Source of the DNA: CAVZZG01 sp963779685
GTDB lineage: Bacteria; Actinomycetota; Thermoleophilia; Gaiellales; F1-60-MAGs149
Length of the DNA: 64,000 bases
Assembly: GCA_963779685.1 (NCBI GenBank)
Contig: CAVZZG010000003.1
Span: 1,860,001-1,924,000, forward strand
Direction of reading: 5' to 3'
A program made the position numbers and the translations under genes. Below are positions 32,483-40,433 of the stretch, piece by piece; the stretch's first letter is position 1; the number at the start of each line of letters is the position of its first letter. The notes beneath the pieces are model-generated. The model had not been told where the DNA came from. It did no database searches and saw nothing but the letters and a program-made list of their open reading frames with translations.

Positions 32483-34063
32483 CTAGAGCCGCGACTTGGT
32501 CGCGTCGTAGGTGCCCCAGGCGGCGCGGAGGATCGTGCAGACCTCGCCGATCGTGGCGCGGGCGGCGAGGGCATCGCGCATCGGCGGAAGGAGGTTGGTG
32601 TCGGCGGAGTCGGCGGCGGCGCGGACGGCGGCGAGGGCCTGGTCGACCGCGGCCGCGTTGCGGCCGGCGCGGACGGCATTGGTGCGGTCGATCTGGCGCT
32701 GCTCGGCGGCGGGGTCGAGGCGGTGGAGCTCGGGCTCGGCGCGGGAGTCGTCCTGGAAGCGGTTGACGCCGACCACGACGATCTCGCCCCGCTCGACGCC
32801 GCCCTGGTAGGCGAAGGCAGAGTCCTCGATCTGGTCCTGGATGAAGCCCTCCTCGATCGCGGCGACGGAGCCGCCGCGGCGGTCGACCTCCGCGATCAGG
32901 TCGACGGCGCGCCGCTCGAGCTCGTCGGTGAGCATCTCGACGTAGTACGAACCGCCGAGGGGATCGGCGGTGGCGGTCGTCCCGGCCTCGAAGGCCAGCA
33001 CCTGCTGCGTGCGGAGGGCGAGCGTGGCCGCGTGCTCGGTCGGCAGCGCCAGCGCCTCGTCGAAACCGTTGGTGTGCAGCGACTGCGCACCGCCGGCGAC
33101 GGCGGCGAAGGCCTGGATGGCCACCCGCACGAGATTCACCTCGGGCTGCTGCGCGGTGAGCGTCGAACCACCGGTCTGGGCGTGGAAGCGCAGCATCTGG
33201 CTGCGGGGGTCGCGTGCGCCGAACCGGTCGCGCATGATCTGCGCCCACATCCGCCGCGCCGCACGGAACTTGGCGATCTCCTGGAACACGTCGTTGTGGG
33301 CGTTGAAGAAGAACGAGAGACGCTGCGCGAAGTCGTCCACGGCCAGGCCTGCGCTCAGCGCGGCCTCGACGTAGGCGATGCCGTTCGCGAGCGTGAAGGC
33401 GAGCTCCTGCACCGCCGTCGAGCCGGCCTCGCGGATGTGGTAGCCGGAGATCGAGATGGTGTTGAACCGGGGCAACCGGGCCGCCGCATAGGCGAACGTA
33501 TCGGTCGTCAGGCGCATCGACGGGCGCGGCGGGAAGATGTAGTTGCCGCGCGCGCAGTACTCCTTGAGGATGTCGTTCTGGATCGTCCCGCGTAGCTCGG
33601 CCGGGTCGGCTCCGGCCTCCGTCCCGACCAGTTCGTACAGGAGCAGGAGCAGCGCGGCCGGCGCGTTGATCGTCATGGAGGTGGACACGCCGCCGTCGAG
33701 CGCGATCCCGTCGAACAGCAGGCGCAGGTCCTCGACCGAGTCGATCGCGACCCCCGTGCGACCCACCTCGCCGAGTGCCTGCGGGTCGTCGGAGTCGAGA
33801 CCGAGCTGCGTCGGCAGGTCGAAGGCGACCGACAGGCCGGTCTGCCCGCGGTCGAGCAGGAGCCGGAACCGCTCGTTCGTCTCCTCGGCGGAGGCGAAGC
33901 CGGCGTACTGGCGCATCGTCCATGGACGGGAGCGGTACCCATCCGCGCGGATGCCACGGGTGAACGGGAACGTGCCCGGCTCGCCCAGCTCGCCGCCGGG
34001 AGCCGGCTCCGCGACGGGCGGGATCGGGATCCCGGACTCGTTGACGCGCTCGACCGCCACCAC
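32483..34063 (-). CDS. Methylmalonyl-CoA mutase-type large subunit without cobalamin domain
   Basis: A 526-residue TIM-barrel acyl-CoA mutase subunit: FTRGIRADGYRSRPWTMRQY followed by AGF, LSVAFDLPTQLGLDSDDP, RFNTISISGYHIREAGST and RFHAQTGGSTLTAQQPE. It rearranges methylmalonyl-CoA/succinyl-CoA or a related pair using adenosylcobalamin. The C-terminal B12-binding domain (DxHxxG) is missing, so a separate small subunit must be encoded elsewhere. The Tyr in RQYAG is the methylmalonyl-type residue, where isobutyryl-CoA mutases have Phe; that is only suggestive. GTG 34063 and GTG 34060 are both possible starts. Confidence 0.9.
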   Translation of the reverse strand: MVAVERVNESGIPIPPVAEPAPGGELGEPGTFPFTRGIRADGYRSRPWTMRQYAGFASAEETNERFRLLLDRGQTGLSVAFDLPTQLGLDSDDPQALGEVGRTGVAIDSVEDLRLLFDGIALDGGVSTSMTINAPAALLLLLYELVGTEAGADPAELRGTIQNDILKEYCARGNYIFPPRPSMRLTTDTFAYAAARLPRFNTISISGYHIREAGSTAVQELAFTLANGIAYVEAALSAGLAVDDFAQRLSFFFNAHNDVFQEIAKFRAARRMWAQIMRDRFGARDPRSQMLRFHAQTGGSTLTAQQPEVNLVRVAIQAFAAVAGGAQSLHTNGFDEALALPTEHAATLALRTQQVLAFEAGTTATADPLGGSYYVEMLTDELERRAVDLIAEVDRRGGSVAAIEEGFIQDQIEDSAFAYQGGVERGEIVVVGVNRFQDDSRAEPELHRLDPAAEQRQIDRTNAVRAGRNAAAVDQALAAVRAAADSADTNLLPPMRDALAARATIGEVCTILRAAWGTYDATKSRL

Positions 34064-34117
34064 CGAAGGCTAGCCAGTTGCGGGGTATCCTGGGGCCGTG
34101 AAGAGGCGTTGCCCCCG

Positions 34118-34771
34118 ATGATCCGCGTCCGCGTCCGCCTGTTCGCGATGCTGCGCGAGCGTGCCGGGTCGAGCACGGTCGAGGTCGACGTCCCGGACGG
34201 CGCCACTGCCGGCGACGTCTGGGCGGCGCTCGACATCGGCCCGGAACCGCCCGGCATCGCCCTTGCGGTGAACCACGGGTATGCCGACCGCTCCACGACG
34301 CTGGCAGACGGCGACGTGCTGGCGTTCATCCCGCCCGTGTCGGGCGGGGCCACCGAGCCGTACGTCGCCATCACGGACGACCCGATCGATCTCGCCGACC
34401 TCGTCCGCCGCGTCGGCCACCCCGGCGCCGGGGCCATCTCCACGTTCTCCGGCACCGTCCGCGACGCGAGCCGCGACCGCGACGTCGACCGGCTCGAGTA
34501 CGAGATCTACCCGGAGCTGGCCCTGGCCGAGCTGTCCAGGATCGCGGGCGAGGTCACGACGCGCAACGACCTGCTCGGCATGGCGGTCGTCCACCGCGGC
34601 GGCCGCTGCGCGATCGGGGAGACGACCGTCGCCATCGCCTGCAGCGCCGCCCACCGCGGACAGGCGATGACCGCCTGCCGCGAGACCATCGACACGCTCA
34701 AGCAGTCGGTGCCGATCTGGAAGAAGGAGTTCTACCTGGACGGGGCGCAGTGGATCGGGCAGGGGTCGTGA
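34118..34771 (+). CDS. moaX: MoaD-MoaE fusion, molybdopterin synthase
   Basis: A 217-residue fusion. Residues 1-77 are a ubiquitin-like MoaD domain (RVRLFAMLRERAGSSTVEVD, ending FIPPVSGG). Residues 84-217 are MoaE (GAISTFSGTVRDASRDRDV, HRGGRCAIGETTVAIACSAA, PIWKKEFYLDGAQWIG with the catalytic lysines). Together they convert cyclic pyranopterin monophosphate to molybdopterin. The MoaD glycine pair (76-77) is internal, so the chain must be cut after it to expose the thiocarboxylate, as reported for mycobacterial MoaX. ATG 34118 has AGAGG upstream. It shares a GTGA overlap with the following M50 protease gene. Confidence 0.92.
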   Translation: MIRVRVRLFAMLRERAGSSTVEVDVPDGATAGDVWAALDIGPEPPGIALAVNHGYADRSTTLADGDVLAFIPPVSGGATEPYVAITDDPIDLADLVRRVGHPGAGAISTFSGTVRDASRDRDVDRLEYEIYPELALAELSRIAGEVTTRNDLLGMAVVHRGGRCAIGETTVAIACSAAHRGQAMTACRETIDTLKQSVPIWKKEFYLDGAQWIGQGS

Positions 34772-35893
34772 CCAGTCTCGTACTCGCCCCGGCGACCGGT
34801 GCGCCGGTGCCCGTCCCCGCTTCGGCGTGGTTCGCCACGCTCGATCTGATGCACGACCGGGAGGCGTTCCACGAGACGTTGATCGACGCCTGGCGCCAGG
34901 CCCCGGGCGTGCACGTGACCGAGGCACAGGCGGCGCGGATGGCGTGGTTCGCCGCCGACGAGGCCGCCGGGGAGCACGATGCCGACGATGCCGAAGGTCT
35001 GCAGCGCTTCGCCGACTTCTGCCGCCGGTCCGGGGGGTTCACCGTCATCGCCCAGGAGACTGCCGCCGTCGCCGGTCCCGTGACGGCGCCGCCGATGATG
35101 CCCGAGCCGGTGCCCGCGTGGCACGGCCGCGCACGGAAGGCGCTCGGTCCCTTCGCGATCGTCGTGATCATGGCCGCGAAGTGGGCCGTGAAGCTGAAAG
35201 CCCTGATCTTCCTGCTGCCGAAGATCAAGTTCCTCGGGACGGCGTTCAGCGCCCTGGTCTCGATCGGCCTGTACGCGCTGTTCTGGGGGTGGCCGTTCGC
35301 AGCGCTGTTCGTGCTGCTCCTGTTCGTCCACGAGCTCGGGCACGTCATTCAGCTGCGCCGCGAGGGGATCTCGGCGACGGCGCCGATGTTCATACCGTTC
35401 ATGGGGGCGGTGGTCGGCATGCGCGGTCTCCCGAAGAACGCGTACGTGGAGGCCAAGGTCGGGCTGGCCGGCCCGATCCTCGGCGGCCTCGGCTGCGTCG
35501 CCATGGCGATCGTCGCCCAGGAGCAGCACTCGCAGATGCTGAGGGCCGTCGCCTACACCGGCTTCTTCCTGAACCTCTTCAACCTCGCGCCGATCACGCC
35601 GCTCGACGGCGGCCGGGCCGCGGCTGCGCTCCACCCGTACGTCTGGTTCGCCGGCCTCGGCGGCCTGGCGTTCCTGTTCTTCCGCTTCCCGAACGCGATC
35701 CTGCTGGCTGATCCTCGTGCTCGGCGGGCTCGACGCGTACCGCCGGATCCGCGAGCTCCACGACAAGCGGCCCGAGACGCTCGCCTACTACCGGGTCACG
35801 AAGCTGCAGCGCCTCACGATCGCCATCGTCTACTTCGGGCTCGCGGCCGCGCTGGTGGCCGGGATGGAGTGGTCGGCCGTCCCGCGGCCCTGA
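34768..35893 (+). CDS. M50/site-2-type membrane metalloprotease, apparent +1 frameshift
   Basis: GTG 34768 overlaps the MoaD-MoaE stop (GTGA). The zinc motif HELGH sits in LLFVHELGHVIQLRREG near residue 188, within a hydrophobic segment, and LAPITPLDGGRAAAAL carries the third metal ligand (Asp), as in site-2 proteases. Near 35709 one extra base appears (CTGCTGGCTGATCC); the proper reading continues in the next frame as LGGLDAYRRIRELHDKRPET and YYRVTKLQRLTIAIVYFGLA, ending at TGA 35891-35893, about 374 residues in all. Without the shift the frame runs on through Arg-rich shadow sequence into the next gene. Substrate unknown. Confidence 0.8.
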
Positions 35894-36369
35894 CAGCGGC
35901 GATGCTCGCGGTCGCCACCGGCGCGTGCTCGGCCGACCGGCCGCCCGCGTCGCCAGTCTCGACGCATCCGGCGCCGACGGCAACTGCCGTGATCGACGAC
36001 GCCGCCTTCTCGGCCTACGACAGCACGGTGCTGGAGGTGTCGACGGCCCTCGGGGCGTTCGGCACGGTCCTCGCCGACGTCACGGGCGATCGGCTCCGGC
36101 GCGACGCCCGCCGCCTGGCCAGTGCCCGGGCCGGGTTCGCCCGGTCGGTGGCCGCGGCCTCCCGGGTGCCGCCTCCAACCGGCCTCGCCGCCGCCGACCG
36201 GCTCCTCCGCGCGGCCTGGGCGCACCTCGACGCGGCGATGCGCGACATCGTCCGGGCGGCGCGGCACGACGATCCCGCGGGGTTCCGGGCGGCCGACCGC
36301 CAGCTGATCGCCGCGGCCGCCGAGGCCCAGCGCGCGGGCGACGCCTACGCCCGCGCAGCGACCCCGTAG
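35869..36369 (+). CDS. Small lipoprotein, unknown
   Basis: A 166-residue protein from GTG 35869, overlapping the M50 gene's corrected 3' end. A short lipoprotein signal (RPAALTAAMLAVATGAC) ends at Cys20. The mature part is helical, with repeated Ala/Arg/Asp segments (RRDARRLASARAGFARSVAA and AAWAHLDAAMRDIVRAARHD), and could form a four-helix bundle. ATG 35902 is an alternative but leaves too short a signal. It has no recognised family. Confidence 0.65.
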   Translation: MVGRPAALTAAMLAVATGACSADRPPASPVSTHPAPTATAVIDDAAFSAYDSTVLEVSTALGAFGTVLADVTGDRLRRDARRLASARAGFARSVAAASRVPPPTGLAAADRLLRAAWAHLDAAMRDIVRAARHDDPAGFRAADRQLIAAAAEAQRAGDAYARAATP

Positions 36370-36376
36370 ACCAGGC

Positions 36377-37249
36377 TCAGGACGCCCGGGCGAGGGCCGC
36401 ATCGACGAGCCTCGGCATGTCCTGCCAGATGTTCCGCGACCCGAGCACGACGGCGATCACGTCATGTCCGTGGCGCCGGACGGCGACCACGAGGCAGCCG
36501 CCGGCCGCCATGGTGTAGCCGGTCTTGACCCCGTAGGTGCCCGGGTAGGAGAACAGCATGCGGTTGTGGTTCTGGTAGATCTTGCGGTACACCGGCCTGG
36601 CCCACGGAACCGACACCTCGCGAGTCGAGACCACCTGCGCGAACACGGGATCCTCGAGCGCGTAGCGCGCGACGAGGGCCTGGTCGCGAGCGCTCGACCA
36701 GTTGTGGACGTCGTCGAGCCCGTTCGGGCTCCAGTAATGCGTGTCGGTCATGCCGAGCTCCCGCGCCGCGGCGTTCATCGTCGCGTAGAACCGCTCGAGA
36801 CGACCGCCGCCGAGGTTCGCGGCGAGGGTGTAGGCCGAGTCGTTGGCGGACACCATCAGCGCCGACCTCAGCAACAACCCCCGGCGATAGTAGTGGCCGG
36901 CGCGAAGGTCGTCCCGCACCGGCTCGACCCGGGTCGCCGCGAGTGGCACGCGGACCTTCTTGTCGAGGCCCCCGGCCTCCGCCGTGAGCACCCCGGTCAT
37001 GATCTTCGTCAGCGACGCGATCGGGCGCTTGAGGTCGGGGTTGCGGGCGAGCAGCACCGCGCCGGTGCGCCGGTCGATGGCGATGTACGCCCGCGCCGTC
37101 AGCCGGGGCCGGAACGTGCCGGCTCCCGCCGCGGCCGTCATCACGAGGGGCGGCGGCGCCGTGCGGGCGAGCACCGCGGTGTGGTCGCCACCCGGGAGGA
37201 GCGCCGCCGTCAGCGTGGCGAGGACCCGGAACAGCACGGCGAGAACCAT
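36377..37249 (-). CDS. D-alanyl-D-alanine carboxypeptidase (peptidase S11)
   Basis: A 290-residue penicillin-binding-type carboxypeptidase trimming the terminal D-Ala of peptidoglycan stem peptides. The N-terminus is hydrophobic (VLAVLFRVLATLTAALLPGG), acting as a signal peptide or anchor. The three active-site motifs are present: SLTK (S-x-x-K, near residue 80), SAN in MVSANDSAY, and KTG in GVKTGYT. It starts 12 bp from the divergent selA gene. The C-terminal domain of larger DacA enzymes is absent. Confidence 0.92.
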   Translation of the reverse strand: MVLAVLFRVLATLTAALLPGGDHTAVLARTAPPPLVMTAAAGAGTFRPRLTARAYIAIDRRTGAVLLARNPDLKRPIASLTKIMTGVLTAEAGGLDKKVRVPLAATRVEPVRDDLRAGHYYRRGLLLRSALMVSANDSAYTLAANLGGGRLERFYATMNAAARELGMTDTHYWSPNGLDDVHNWSSARDQALVARYALEDPVFAQVVSTREVSVPWARPVYRKIYQNHNRMLFSYPGTYGVKTGYTMAAGGCLVVAVRRHGHDVIAVVLGSRNIWQDMPRLVDAALARAS

Positions 37250-37254
37250 ACACT
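37249..37254 (+). promoter_or_regulatory. Putative -10 box TACACT for selA
   Basis: TACACT fits TANNNT and is followed by six bases before the selA ATG at 37261, which predicts a leaderless transcript. It overlaps the ATG of the divergent carboxypeptidase. Confidence 0.4.
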
Positions 37255-37260
37255 TCGGGC

Positions 37261-38592
37261 ATGGCGAACCAGCTGCGCGCGCTGCCCTCGGTCGACCTCG
37301 TGCTGCGCCAGCCCGACGCGGTCCTGCTGGCGAGCCGGGCCGGGCATGCCGTTGCCGCGGCAGCGGCGCGGGACGTGCTCGCGCGGCACCGCGCCGCGGT
37401 CGCCGGCGGCGCGGATGCCCCAACGGCAGCGGCCGTTGCCGCCGAGGCGCTGGCCGGCGAGGCGCCCCATCTCCGCAGCGTCGTCAACGCGACGGGCGTC
37501 ATCGTCCACACGAACCTCGGCCGGGCGCCGCTGGCCGCGGACGCCGTCACCGCGGCCACCGCAATCGCCGCCGGCTACAGCAACCTCGAGCTCGACCTCG
37601 CCTCCGGCGGCCGGGGCTCCCGGCAGGACGCGATCGCCCCGCTGGTGTGCGAGCTCACCGGAGCCGAGGCCGGGCTCGCCGTCGGCAACAACGCCGGCGC
37701 GCTGGTGCTGGTGCTGAGCGCGCTGGCGGCAGGCCGGGAGGTGATCGTCTCTCGCGGTCAGCTGGTCGAGATCGGCGACGGCTTCCGCATTCCCGACATC
37801 CTCACCGCCACCGGCGCCAGGCTGGTCGAGGTCGGCGCCACCAACCGCACCACGATCCGCGACTACGAGCGTGCGCTGTCAGCCGATACGGCGCTGCTGC
37901 TGCGCGTCCATCCATCCAACTTCCGGGTGGTGGGCTTCACCGAGGAGGTCGAGATCGCCGCGCTGGCCGAGCTCGGCGCGCGCCATGGCCTGCCGGTCCT
38001 CGACGACCTCGGCTCCGGCCTGCTCGTGCCCGATCCGGTCCTGGCCGGCGAGCCGGATGCGGCGCACGCGATCGCGGCCGGTGCCTCGCTGGTGTGCTTC
38101 TCGGCGGACAAGCTCCTGGGCGGGCCGCAGGCGGGCATCATCGCCGGCCGCGCGGACCTGGTCGAGCGGGTCCGGCGCCATCCCCTGGCCCGGGCGCTGC
38201 GGATCGGCAAGCTGGCCGCCGCAGCCCTCGAGGCGACGCTCCGCCTGCATCGCGACCCGGACCTCGCGCGCGCAGCCATCCCCGTCCTGCGGATGGCCCA
38301 CGAGCCCCTCGACCTGGTGCGGGCGCGCGCCGCGCGGATCGCCACCGCCTGCGGCGGCGAGGTCGTGGCGACGGAGGCACGCGTGGGCGGCGGATCGCTG
38401 CCGACGCTCGCCATCGAGAGCGCTGCCTGCGCCGTCGCCGACCCCCACGGCGCGCTGGCCGCGGCCCTGCGGACGGGCGAACCGGCGGTCATAGCGCGCG
38501 TCGAGGACGGCCGCCTCCTGCTCGACGCCCGCACGATCTTCGACGCTCAGGTCGACGCCGTCGTCGCCGCCCTGGCTGCCGTCCGCCCGTGA
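37261..38592 (+). CDS. selA: L-seryl-tRNA(Sec) selenium transferase
   Basis: A 443-residue PLP enzyme that converts seryl-tRNA(Sec) to selenocysteyl-tRNA(Sec) with selenophosphate. Diagnostic segments are LRSVVNATGVIVHTNLGRAP, YSNLELDLASGGRGSR, VGNNAGALVLVLSALA and the PLP lysine in CFSADKLLGGPQAG near residue 285. The stop overlaps the selB GTG (GTGA), giving a tight operon. Its presence means the organism makes selenoproteins; selD, tRNA-Sec and selenoprotein genes are not in the window. Confidence 0.96.
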   Translation: MANQLRALPSVDLVLRQPDAVLLASRAGHAVAAAAARDVLARHRAAVAGGADAPTAAAVAAEALAGEAPHLRSVVNATGVIVHTNLGRAPLAADAVTAATAIAAGYSNLELDLASGGRGSRQDAIAPLVCELTGAEAGLAVGNNAGALVLVLSALAAGREVIVSRGQLVEIGDGFRIPDILTATGARLVEVGATNRTTIRDYERALSADTALLLRVHPSNFRVVGFTEEVEIAALAELGARHGLPVLDDLGSGLLVPDPVLAGEPDAAHAIAAGASLVCFSADKLLGGPQAGIIAGRADLVERVRRHPLARALRIGKLAAAALEATLRLHRDPDLARAAIPVLRMAHEPLDLVRARAARIATACGGEVVATEARVGGGSLPTLAIESAACAVADPHGALAAALRTGEPAVIARVEDGRLLLDARTIFDAQVDAVVAALAAVRP

Positions 38593-40433
38593 CGCTCCGG
38601 ACGCTCGGCACCGCGGGGCACATCGACCATGGCAAGACCGCGCTGGTCACGGCGCTCACGGGCACCAACACCGACCGGCTCGAGGAGGAGCGCCGGCGCG
38701 GGATCTCGATCGCGCTCGGCTACGCGGAACTCGAGCTCGGCGATGGCCGCACGCTCTCGGTCGTCGACGTGCCGGGCCACGAGCGGTTCGTGCGGACGAT
38801 GGTCTCCGGCGCCACCGGCATCGACCTCGCGCTGGTGTGCATCGCCTGTGACGACGGCGTCATGCCGCAGACACGGGAGCACCTCGCGATCCTCGACCTG
38901 CTCGGCGTGACGCGAGGCGCGATCGCGCTCACGAAGCGCGACCTCGTCGATGACGAGGGCGCAGCCCTCGCCCGGGAGGATGTGGACACCGCGGTGGAAG
39001 GCACGGCGCTGGCCGGCGTACCGGTGATCGAGGTCAGTGTCCGCGACGGCACCGGCCTCGAAGAGCTCCGCGTGGCGCTGGCCCGCGTCGCCGAGGCGGA
39101 GCGACCTCATCGCGGCGGCCGTGCCCGCCTGCCGGTCGACCGGGTCTTCTCGCTGCACGGCATCGGCACGGTGGTGACTGGCACGCTCTGGTCGGGATCG
39201 CTGACCGTCGGCGACCGCGTCACCGTTCAGCCCGGCGGCGCCATCGGCCGGATCCGGTCGCTGCAGGTCCACGAAGAGGACCGGTCTGCCATTTCCGGCG
39301 GCGGCCGGGCGGCGGTGAGCCTGGTCGGCGTCGAGCGCGGTGACGTGCGGCGCGGCGCCATGCTCGTGGCCGGCGCGCCGGCGCCCGCGAGCTACCGGCT
39401 CGACGTCGCCCTCCGCTGCGTCGCGCGCGAGGTGCGCCACTCCGACCACGTCGAGGTGCTCCACGGCACGGCCGTGGTGGCGGCTCGCGTCGTGCTGATC
39501 GGCGCCGAGCGGATCGGCCCCGGCGAGTCCGCGTTCGCACAGCTGCGGCTCGAGGAGCCGCTCGCGACCGTCCGTGGCGACCGGGCGGTGATCCGTGCGC
39601 TCGCGCCGCCGGACACCGTCGCCGGCGCGGAGGTCCTCGACCCGGCGCCGCCGCGCCACGCCGCGGCGACCGCCCGCCTGGAAGTGCTCGCCGCGGGCGA
39701 CCCGGACGCGATCCTCCTGGCCGAGGCCCAGGAGCCGGTCGAGCCCGTCGATGTCGTTGCGAGAGGACTGCTGGAGGAGGCGGAGGTCGCCGGAGCGATC
39801 GATCGGCTGCGGGACGCCGGCCGCCTGATCGACCTTGCCGACCACGTGCTGGCCCGGGACGCGTACGAGCGCCTCGCCGACGAGACACGCCGGCGGCTGG
39901 CAGCCCGGGCCGAGGCCTCGCCCATGGCGCCCGGGATCGCGCTGGGCGCGCTGGTGCCCGACGCGCCGTGGCGGGACCCCCTGCTGCGGCGGCTGGCGGC
40001 CGACGGCATCCTCGAGCGCGACGGCGGCGAGGCGCTCGCGCCCGGCGCGGCCGCCACCTCCGCTGCGGCGGGCCGGGCCGCGGAGACCATCGTCGAGGAA
40101 CTCGCTGCGACCCCGTACTCGCCGCCCCGCCTGGAGGAGATCCTCCCGCGGCTCGGGCTGGACGACGCGGCCGGCCGGGCGCTGGTGGTCGTGCTGGAGC
40201 GGGAGGGCCGGGTCGTGCGACTTCCCGACGGGCTGGTGGTGACGAGGGAGGCCTACGACGATTGCGTGGCGATCGTGCGCGAGCGCTGCGCAGCACGAGG
40301 CGTGGTGACGCTGGCCGAGTTGCGCGACGCCACCGGCACCTCGCGGAGGTGGGCGCAGGCGCTGCTGGAGCGGATGGACAGCGACGGCATCACCCGCCGC
40401 GTCGGCGACGAACGCGTCCTCCGCCGTCGTTAG
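38589..40433 (+). CDS. selB: Selenocysteine-specific elongation factor
   Basis: A 614-residue GTPase that delivers selenocysteyl-tRNA to UGA codons marked by a SECIS element. G motifs: GHIDHGKT (residues 10-17), DVPGHERFV, TKRD. Domains II and III follow (VDRVFSLHGIGTVVTGTLWS), and the C-terminal about 230 residues are winged-helix repeats that bind the SECIS hairpin (RDATGTSRRWAQALLERMDS). GTG 38589 overlaps selA. Its stop overlaps the stop of the convergent RHS gene. Confidence 0.95.
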   Translation: MTLRTLGTAGHIDHGKTALVTALTGTNTDRLEEERRRGISIALGYAELELGDGRTLSVVDVPGHERFVRTMVSGATGIDLALVCIACDDGVMPQTREHLAILDLLGVTRGAIALTKRDLVDDEGAALAREDVDTAVEGTALAGVPVIEVSVRDGTGLEELRVALARVAEAERPHRGGRARLPVDRVFSLHGIGTVVTGTLWSGSLTVGDRVTVQPGGAIGRIRSLQVHEEDRSAISGGGRAAVSLVGVERGDVRRGAMLVAGAPAPASYRLDVALRCVAREVRHSDHVEVLHGTAVVAARVVLIGAERIGPGESAFAQLRLEEPLATVRGDRAVIRALAPPDTVAGAEVLDPAPPRHAAATARLEVLAAGDPDAILLAEAQEPVEPVDVVARGLLEEAEVAGAIDRLRDAGRLIDLADHVLARDAYERLADETRRRLAARAEASPMAPGIALGALVPDAPWRDPLLRRLAADGILERDGGEALAPGAAATSAAAGRAAETIVEELAATPYSPPRLEEILPRLGLDDAAGRALVVVLEREGRVVRLPDGLVVTREAYDDCVAIVRERCAARGVVTLAELRDATGTSRRWAQALLERMDSDGITRRVGDERVLRRR

